The notes under the pieces were generated by a model, which worked only from the letters and a program-made list of their open reading frames with translations, ran no database searches and had not been told where the DNA came from. Position numbers and translations under genes: made by a program. A stretch of DNA of 10,991 nt from JBCBCP01 sp039178165 (GTDB lineage: Bacteria > Pseudomonadota > Alphaproteobacteria > Rhodobacterales > Rhodobacteraceae): the NCBI GenBank assembly GCA_039178165.1, contig JBCDFL010000109.1, positions 1 to 10,991 of the forward strand, written 5' to 3'. Shown here piece by piece: positions 6,396-10,991 of the stretch (position 1 is the stretch's first letter; every line of letters starts with the position of its first letter).

Positions 6396-8054
6396 ATGGA
6401 GTTTCTTACCCGTACTGGGAAGCCGCTGCCGAAAAATGTGGTCGACAGCGCCGCCAAGGTCGGCACCGACCCTGTGAACCGCCGCGAGTTTCTGGCCGTC
6501 GCCAGCGCGTTCGGTTCCACGGCCGCCACCGCGTACGCGATGATCGGCGCCGCTGCGCCCGCCAAGGCCGCTGGCCATCAGATGGGCGGCACCGTTCGCA
6601 TCCAGATGGAAGTCCGCGCCCTGAAAGACCCGCGGACCAACGACTGGTCGCAGATCGCCAACTTCTCGCGCGGATGGCTGGAATATCTGGTCCTGTACGA
6701 GAATGACGGGACATTCTCGCCGTCGCTGCTGGAAAGCTGGGAAATCAACGACGACGCGACCCAATATACCCTTAACGTGCGTAAGGGCGTGATGTGGAAC
6801 AACGGCGAAGAGCTGACGGCGGAACACGTCGCCTTCAACATCGCCGGCTGGTGCGAAAAGGACGTCGAGGGCAACTCGATGGCCGGACGCTTCGCCACGC
6901 TGATCGATGCCGACACCAATGTCGCCATCGACGGGGCAATCGAGGTTGTTGACAGCCACACGATCCGCCTGAACCTGCCGACCTCGGACATCACGCTGAT
7001 CGCCGGCATGGCCGACTATCCGGCGGCGATCATGCACCCCGACACGCCGCGCTCGGACCTGATGGCCGCGCCCATCGGCACCGGCCCGTACCTGCCGGAA
7101 ATACTGGAAGTCGGCGTCAAATCGGTGCTGGTCCGCAACGAGGATCACACCTACTGGAATGCCGGCAATGCGGCCTTCATGGACCGGATCGAATACATCG
7201 ACTATGGCACCGATCCGTCGGCCTGGGTGGCCGCGGGTGAGGCCGACGAGATCGACATGACCTACTCAATCGACGGTGAGTTCATCGACATCTTCGACAC
7301 CATCGACGGCTTTGTGCGGAACGAGATCGCAACGGCTGCGACCATCGTCATCCGGCCGAACCAGCAAGCCGAAGTCGACGGCGTCAAACCCTACGCTGAC
7401 GCCCGGGTGCGCCGCGCGCTGGCGATGGCGGTCGACAACGAAGTCCTGCTTGAGCTTGGCTATGCCGGCCGCGGCATCCCGGCCGAAAACCACCATGTCG
7501 GCCCGATGCACCCGGAATACGCCGAGCTGGAGCCGATGCCCTACGATCCCGCAGGCGCCAAGGCCCTGATGGAAGAAGCGGGGATGGGCGATTACGAGCA
7601 CGAGCTGATCTCCATCGACGATGCGTGGCGTAAGGACACCACCGACGCCGTCGCCGCGCAGCTGCGCGACGCGGGCATCCCGGTCAAGCGGACGATCCTG
7701 CCCGGCTCCACCTTCTGGAACGACTGGGTGAAATATCCGTTCAGCTCCACCAACTGGAACCACCGCCCGCTGGGCGTCCAGATCTGGGCGCTGGCGTACC
7801 GCTCGGGTGAGGCTTGGAACGAATTCGGCTGGTCCAGCCCCGAATTCGACGAGATCCTGAAACAGGCCCTGGCCACCGCGGACGTCGAAGCCCGCCGGGC
7901 GCTGATGGCCGAAGGTCAGGCGATGATCCAAGCCGAAGGTGTGACGATCCAGCCCTATTGGCGGTCGCTCTACAACCACACCAAGGAAGGCCTGGTCGGT
8001 GGGGAACACCACATCTCGTTCGAGATCCGTCCGGCGGACCTCGCCTGGACCTGA
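6396..8054 (+). CDS. Tat-exported ABC transporter solute-binding protein, family 5 (peptide/opine/nickel type)
   Basis: This is a 552-residue protein. ATG at 6396 is preceded by AGAGAGGAAG at about 6381-6390, a good ribosome site. The N-terminus carries a twin-arginine signal: NRREFLAVASAFG with Arg29-Arg30, a hydrophobic alanine-rich stretch, and a likely cut after AKA (residues 56-58), so it is exported folded to the periplasm. The mature part shows SBP_bac_5 landmarks: GGTVRIQMEV at its start, LYENDGTFSPSLLESWEINDDATQYTLNVRKGVMWNNGEELTAEHVAFNI (about 100-150), and APIGTGPYLPEILEVG. Family members capture oligopeptides, opines, glutathione or nickel complexes for ABC import. No permease or ATPase follows; a strong terminator comes 20 bases after the stop. 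The 105-base gap upstream may hold its own promoter, though I see no clear boxes. It presumably feeds the operon's substrate into the cell. Confidence 0.9.
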   Translation: MEFLTRTGKPLPKNVVDSAAKVGTDPVNRREFLAVASAFGSTAATAYAMIGAAAPAKAAGHQMGGTVRIQMEVRALKDPRTNDWSQIANFSRGWLEYLVLYENDGTFSPSLLESWEINDDATQYTLNVRKGVMWNNGEELTAEHVAFNIAGWCEKDVEGNSMAGRFATLIDADTNVAIDGAIEVVDSHTIRLNLPTSDITLIAGMADYPAAIMHPDTPRSDLMAAPIGTGPYLPEILEVGVKSVLVRNEDHTYWNAGNAAFMDRIEYIDYGTDPSAWVAAGEADEIDMTYSIDGEFIDIFDTIDGFVRNEIATAATIVIRPNQQAEVDGVKPYADARVRRALAMAVDNEVLLELGYAGRGIPAENHHVGPMHPEYAELEPMPYDPAGAKALMEEAGMGDYEHELISIDDAWRKDTTDAVAAQLRDAGIPVKRTILPGSTFWNDWVKYPFSSTNWNHRPLGVQIWALAYRSGEAWNEFGWSSPEFDEILKQALATADVEARRALMAEGQAMIQAEGVTIQPYWRSLYNHTKEGLVGGEHHISFEIRPADLAWT

Positions 8055-8072
8055 CCGGGATCGCGCCATGAT

Positions 8073-8101
8073 AAGGGGTCGCCTTCGGGCGGCCCCTTTT
8101 T
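8073..8101 (+). terminator. Strong intrinsic terminator after the binding-protein gene
   Basis: AAGGGGTCGCC (8073-8083) and GGCGGCCCCTT (8088-8098) form an 11-bp stem with one G-T pair. A TTCG tetraloop (8084-8087) closes it and a T-run covers 8097-8101. It starts 19 bases past the stop at 8054. It ends the catabolic operon and isolates the gene at 8118 from read-through. Confidence 0.93.
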
Positions 8102-8117
8102 GCTGGAGGGATGTATA

Positions 8118-8594
8118 ATGTTGCTGATCGCTCAATTGGTCGCGTGTGGCCTCATCGCCGCTTGGCTGATCACCGGCGTATGGGACAACATCGTCTACCC
8201 CGCGAACAATGAGGCCTACACCGCCGAGGTAATGAGGATGGCGCGCATGCGCGAGGCGTTTCCCGAGGAATATGCGCGCGTCGCCCACCGGGTCGTGGAG
8301 GATCGCGGCCTGCAGCGCCTCGCCTTTCGGATCGTCGTCATCGCGGAATTGGCGGGGGCCATCGTCTTGACTGTCGCGACGGTGTTATTGGCCGGAGCGG
8401 TCTTGGGCCTTGCCGGTACTTCCTTCGCCCTTGGGACCGCAATGCTGGGTGCGACGCTCTTCACGGCCGTGTGGGGAGGGTTCCTCGTGGTGGGCAATTA
8501 CTTCTGCTACTGGTTTTGCCATGAGGGCGCGCAGAATACGCATTACCAAATGACCCTCTGGGGCCTGGGTACACTGATCTTGCTGGCCCAATAG
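8118..8594 (+). CDS. DUF2165-like small integral membrane protein
   Basis: This is a 158-residue protein. I chose ATG at 8118 because GGAGGG (8104-8109) lies 8 bases upstream. A TTG at 8100 sits inside the terminator T-run and is unlikely. Four hydrophobic spans are visible at roughly residues 2-20, 71-97, 103-130 and 144-157. A charged loop (about 22-68, with VWDNIVYPANNEAY and MRMARMREAFPEEY) separates spans 1 and 2. The pattern of 'W/DN..y..N..fv..vm.m...fp' followed by E in the second span and 'F..vGnyF..W' before the last span resembles DUF2165, a membrane family without known function. No enzyme motif is seen. Its own promoter would have to lie within or just after the terminator region, leaving very little leader. 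Function unknown. Confidence 0.75.
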   Translation: MLLIAQLVACGLIAAWLITGVWDNIVYPANNEAYTAEVMRMARMREAFPEEYARVAHRVVEDRGLQRLAFRIVVIAELAGAIVLTVATVLLAGAVLGLAGTSFALGTAMLGATLFTAVWGGFLVVGNYFCYWFCHEGAQNTHYQMTLWGLGTLILLAQ

Positions 8595-8647
8595 CTCTGG
8601 GTCAGGCAGCGATTATCATCCGATCAAATGCAGCGCGGGATGCGCAT

Positions 8648-9103
8648 TCATTGCGCACCAATCACGGGCGCTCCGACCGCTGCGCGCGCAACATCGGCGG
8701 GCACGCCCTGAAGCACTGCTGTCATCCGCGCGACAATCTCCGCATCGGTGATGTTGGTCCGCACAGCGCGGTGAAAATGCGCCTCTTCGTCGATCAGATC
8801 CTCGAGCAGCGGATCAATCACCGCCCCGCCTCCACCCGGGTAGCGGTAATATCCCCAGCCGCCCAACTTCCCAACCCGGCCCTCGGCGACCATACGGTCC
8901 AGAATTGTATCGGGCGCGCCCATCGCGCGCCGCCGTCCTAAGACAGTCTCCAAACCAACCAGATCCTGAGCTTCGCAGGGCCCAATCTCGAACCCGGCCT
9001 CCGTTAGCGCCTCGTCCAGCTCCCAAGGGGCGCAGTGCGCCCACATAAGGCGCTCCGCCTCGGCCCAGAAGCGGTCTTGCAGCGCGCGGACCTCGTCGGT
9101 CAC
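8648..9103 (-). CDS. Stand-alone 3-hydroxyacyl-CoA dehydrogenase C-terminal-type domain protein
   Basis: This is a 151-residue protein with a GTG start at 9103, overlapping the TGA of boxR (GTGA). Residues 9-54 (RFWAEAERLMWAHCAPWELDEALTEAGFEIGPCEAQDLVGLETV) match the first helical 3HCDH C-terminal repeat, with 'iD.al...Gf..GPfel.DlvGld'. Residues 75-129 (GRVGKLGGWGYYRYPGG ... DAEIVARMTAVL) match the second repeat, which normally has 'GrlGrKtGrGfY.Y' and 'seeEI.eR...'. The N-terminal Rossmann domain with the NAD glycine loop and the catalytic His-Glu pair is absent. The protein therefore should not be a dehydrogenase on its own. It may be a CoA-ester-binding accessory or a remnant. The overlap with boxR places it at the end of the box operon. 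Confidence 0.82.
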   Translation of the reverse strand: MTDEVRALQDRFWAEAERLMWAHCAPWELDEALTEAGFEIGPCEAQDLVGLETVLGRRRAMGAPDTILDRMVAEGRVGKLGGWGYYRYPGGGGAVIDPLLEDLIDEEAHFHRAVRTNITDAEIVARMTAVLQGVPADVARAAVGAPVIGAQ

Positions 9104-9981
9104 GGCTCGAGGAAGCGATGTTTGGCGATCTGCGCCAGAAGGTCGTTGACGGAGGAATTGACCGGCTTGCCCGCCGTATCCACCCGCGCCTGCGCCCGTT
9201 CGTACATCGGCGTGCGCGCCTCAAGCAGGGCTTTCAGCGTGTCCATGGCCCGCGGGTTTCCCTCCATCGGTCGCATGTCACCCTGGGAGCGGACTCGCGC
9301 CATGTGCTCCGCCGGACTGGTCGTGATCCACACGGTGTGACACCGCTCTAGCAATCGTTTGTAGGTGCCAGGCGCACCAACGATGCCGCCGCCGACGGCG
9401 AGGATTGCGCGTTCGCTGCTTTCGATCACTTCGTCGAGCAGCTCCGCCTCCAGATCGCGAAAGCCGTCCTGACCGTAAAGCGCCATAACCTCCGACAGCG
9501 GCATTTCGGTGCGCGCCTCAATGGTTTTGTTGAGCTCGATGAAGGGAATATTCAAAGCGGCGGCTGCCGCGGCGCCCAGGGTCGACTTTCCAGCGCCGCG
9601 CAGCCCGACGAGGCAAATCCTCTGCGCCCGCAGCGCCTGCACGTTCTGCGGGGCCAGCAACGCCCGGACCTTACCCTTCACCTCCGCCGGCGCGGCGGCG
9701 TAGAGCTGCGCGACCCGCGCCACGTCCGCAGGCAGCGGTGCGCGTTCGCCGATCAAAGCCTCAATCGGAACGTCGAGCGCGATAGCCACGCGGTTGAGCA
9801 AGGCGATGGAGATGTTGCCTTCACCCGCCTCAAGCTGCGCGAGATACCGGGGCGACACGCCCGACAATTCGGCCAGGGCCCGCCGCGGCAAGCTGCGCGC
9901 CGAACGGGCCGCGCGCACCCGCGCCGCAACGCGCCCCAAAAGCGCGTCGGGCTGCACCGGCGGAGCGCTGTGGACCGTCAC
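9100..9981 (-). CDS. boxR: BoxR/BzdR-type benzoyl-CoA-responsive transcriptional regulator
   Basis: This is a 293-residue protein. I chose GTG at 9981 because it overlaps the flavodoxin stop (GTGA) and gives the family's usual length; a GTG at 10023 would extend it into the flavodoxin gene. The N-terminal XRE-type helix-turn-helix covers about residues 12-78 (VRAARSARSLPRRALAELSGVSPRYLAQLEAGEGNISIALLNRVAIAL). A linker is followed by a shikimate-kinase-like domain from about 119, with the Walker A loop GLRGAGKST (126-134), GGGIV (197-201) and the lid-like GDMRPMEG (234-241). In true shikimate kinases the substrate site reads FxDxDxxIE; here it is FIELNKTIE (147-155), so both aspartates are lost, as expected for a sensor that binds benzoyl-CoA rather than phosphorylating shikimate. 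Known family members repress benzoate-degradation promoters until benzoyl-CoA is bound. It is co-transcribed with boxB. Confidence 0.93.
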   Translation of the reverse strand: MTVHSAPPVQPDALLGRVAARVRAARSARSLPRRALAELSGVSPRYLAQLEAGEGNISIALLNRVAIALDVPIEALIGERAPLPADVARVAQLYAAAPAEVKGKVRALLAPQNVQALRAQRICLVGLRGAGKSTLGAAAAAALNIPFIELNKTIEARTEMPLSEVMALYGQDGFRDLEAELLDEVIESSERAILAVGGGIVGAPGTYKRLLERCHTVWITTSPAEHMARVRSQGDMRPMEGNPRAMDTLKALLEARTPMYERAQARVDTAGKPVNSSVNDLLAQIAKHRFLEP

Positions 9982-10436
9982 GCGGCCTGCGCTTTGAGTT
10001 GATCCAGCACCGTGCTCAGCCACGGCAGCCCGATATCCTCGGGCATTTCGTGACCGGATGCATCGTGGGTCAGCCGCTCACCGATCATGGTGGCTTTGCA
10101 GGCCACCATTTGCTCGGCCAGCGTCTTGGACCCATGCGCAAAGGTGCCGGAAAAGACCATATCGCCCAAACCAAAGACTGCGAACTGGATGTTCGACAGG
10201 TCCGGCTTGTCCGCCTCCAGCGTGTCGGTGAACGACACGGCGGTCTGGGGCAGATCGCCGTTGCCATAGGTCGACGTCACGAACACATGGAATTCGGAGG
10301 GATCAAGCTCGGTCGGGCCCACGTCACCCATGTTGGAAATGCGGCTCTCCACCGCATCCCCAAGTTCCGCTTGCATATCCTCGCACAGCATTTCCGAGTT
10401 GCCGGTTTCCGTTCCGTAGAGAAAGTGAATCTTCAC
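9978..10436 (-). CDS. Flavodoxin (FMN electron carrier) in the box operon
   Basis: This is a 152-residue protein. I prefer GTG at 10436 because GGAGG (10446-10442) lies 5 bases before it and the product then opens MKIHFLYGTETGNSE, as flavodoxins do. An ATG at 10448 would add MEAP. The FMN phosphate loop GTETGNSE lies at residues 8-15. The isoalloxazine loops TSTYGNGDLP (about 54-63) and FGLGDMVFSGTFAHGSKTLAEQM are of the MioC/cytochrome P450 reductase FMN-domain kind. It is cytosolic, with no signal. It starts about 23 bases after the boxB stop and overlaps boxR by 4 bases, so it is part of this operon. A role handing electrons to the BoxA/BoxB benzoyl-CoA epoxidase is suggested by position only. 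Confidence 0.9.
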   Translation of the reverse strand: MKIHFLYGTETGNSEMLCEDMQAELGDAVESRISNMGDVGPTELDPSEFHVFVTSTYGNGDLPQTAVSFTDTLEADKPDLSNIQFAVFGLGDMVFSGTFAHGSKTLAEQMVACKATMIGERLTHDASGHEMPEDIGLPWLSTVLDQLKAQAA

Positions 10437-10459
10437 GGGAGCCTCCATCCTGCCCTGCG

Positions 10460-10991
10460 TTACGCCATATGTAGTTTGACGTATTCAAAATCACCCGGTT
10501 TGTTGTCGATTCCGACTTTCGGCGGGGCGATCCAGCTGGCGTATTTGCCGGGCTCGTAGCAGGGCTTCATGAGCGACTGGATAAAGGCGCCGTCTTCTTT
10601 GGTCGGCAGCCATTCGTCCTTCTTTGCGGCCCATTCCGCATCGCTGATCAAATCGCCCTGCGGATTGGCGTTGATCGGGGCGAAGACACCGATGTTGCGG
10701 TTGAAGGCTTCGTGCGGCAGCGCCAACTCGAACTCGATGCCTGCCCGCTGGATCAGCTTGTTCCACCGGCGCAGACCGCCCGATGCGTCACGTTTGTAAT
10801 CGTCGCGCAGACGCATGTTGATCGCCGTCAGTGCCGGCACGTCCTTGGTCACGATTTGACCATTCTCGATCGTGGTGACGCCGTAGGTGTCGCTTTGAAG
10901 CTTGTGATCATCCTCGATCCGCTGCTCCATGTACCGGCCTTTGATGCCCGCGTTGAAAGCATTGGCGGCGTTGGTCGAAACCTCCTGACCG
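10460..10991 (-). CDS. boxB: Benzoyl-CoA 2,3-epoxidase, oxygenase component BoxB, C-terminal part (5' end outside window)
   Basis: The frame stays open from the right edge, so the ATG at 10930 is internal. Upstream of it the frame reads GQEVSTNAANAFNAGIKGRY and joins MEQRIEDDHKL without a stop. About 176 residues are visible, ending at TAA (10460-10462). BoxB landmarks: the KGRYMEQRIEDDHKL helix, GLRRWNKLIQRAGIEFELALPHEAFNRNIGVFA, the DEWLPTKED turn, and the end EPGKYASWIAPPKVGIDNKPGDFEYVKL. BoxB is the di-iron protein that, with the reductase BoxA, turns benzoyl-CoA into its 2,3-epoxide in aerobic benzoate degradation. The di-iron ligands lie in the missing N-terminal part. The family's full length is near 475 residues, so roughly a third is here. 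It is the most upstream gene of this operon that can be seen. Confidence 0.93.
   Translation of the reverse strand, partial: GQEVSTNAANAFNAGIKGRYMEQRIEDDHKLQSDTYGVTTIENGQIVTKDVPALTAINMRLRDDYKRDASGGLRRWNKLIQRAGIEFELALPHEAFNRNIGVFAPINANPQGDLISDAEWAAKKDEWLPTKEDGAFIQSLMKPCYEPGKYASWIAPPKVGIDNKPGDFEYVKLHMA

Noticed and set aside
6225..7148. 307-codon open frame on the minus strand
   Set aside because: It is antisense to the dioxygenase 3' end and the binding-protein 5' end, with arginine/glycine/valine-rich shadow composition and no recognisable motif.
7266..8288. 340-codon open frame on the minus strand
   Set aside because: It is antisense to the binding-protein gene and crosses the terminator and the start of the membrane-protein gene. 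It has no domain; it results from high GC at third positions of the real gene.
8641..8657. Inverted repeat TGCGCA(5 nt)TGCGCA between the convergent membrane-protein and box operon genes
   Set aside because: The 6-base arms are self-palindromic, overlap the coding end of the minus-strand gene, and lack a T-run on either strand, so it is too weak to call a terminator.

Overview
The window looks like chromosomal DNA of a high-GC alphaproteobacterium, most likely a marine Rhodobacterales (Roseobacter-group) species. This rests on codon bias, tight ATGA/GTGA gene overlaps, and protein content: a BoxR-type regulator, a DUF2783 protein beside a flavin hydroxylase, and a Tat-exported family 5 solute-binding protein. 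It is a judgement from protein character, not from a search.

Layout: (1) 1-434, plus strand: the C-terminal end of an FAD-dependent aromatic hydroxylase-type monooxygenase, overlapping a small DUF2783 protein. (2) 435-1691: a compositionally different stretch, with hairpin-rich non-coding DNA (435-857), one orphan gene of lower GC (858-1427), and more non-coding DNA (1428-1691). (3) 1692-8101: a catabolic-looking locus. A RidA-family gene on the minus strand diverges from a plus-strand operon. The operon encodes a class I glutamine amidotransferase-like hydrolase, a cytosine-deaminase-like amidohydrolase, a PCMH-type FAD oxidoreductase and a TauD/TfdA 2-oxoglutarate dioxygenase. All four overlap by ATGA. 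A Tat-exported peptide/opine-type solute-binding protein follows after 105 bp, and a strong intrinsic terminator closes the block. (4) 8118-8594: a small membrane protein (DUF2165-like). (5) 8648-10991, minus strand: the downstream end of a benzoyl-CoA epoxidation (box) operon, read right to left as boxB (3' end only), a flavodoxin, boxR, and a stand-alone C-terminal-type 3-hydroxyacyl-CoA dehydrogenase domain.

How the genes may work together: both ends belong to aromatic-compound catabolism. BoxB epoxidises benzoyl-CoA and BoxR is the benzoyl-CoA-responsive repressor. The flavodoxin in the same transcription unit could carry electrons for the epoxidase. The central operon has no pathway I can name. 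Its enzyme set (amide hydrolase, ring or amidine deaminase, flavin oxidase, Fe(II)/2OG oxygenase, enamine deaminase-like RidA, dedicated binding protein) suggests uptake and stepwise breakdown of a nitrogen-containing small molecule. This central locus is the best candidate for an undescribed system. The substrate is unknown, and the permease and ATPase genes are not in the window.
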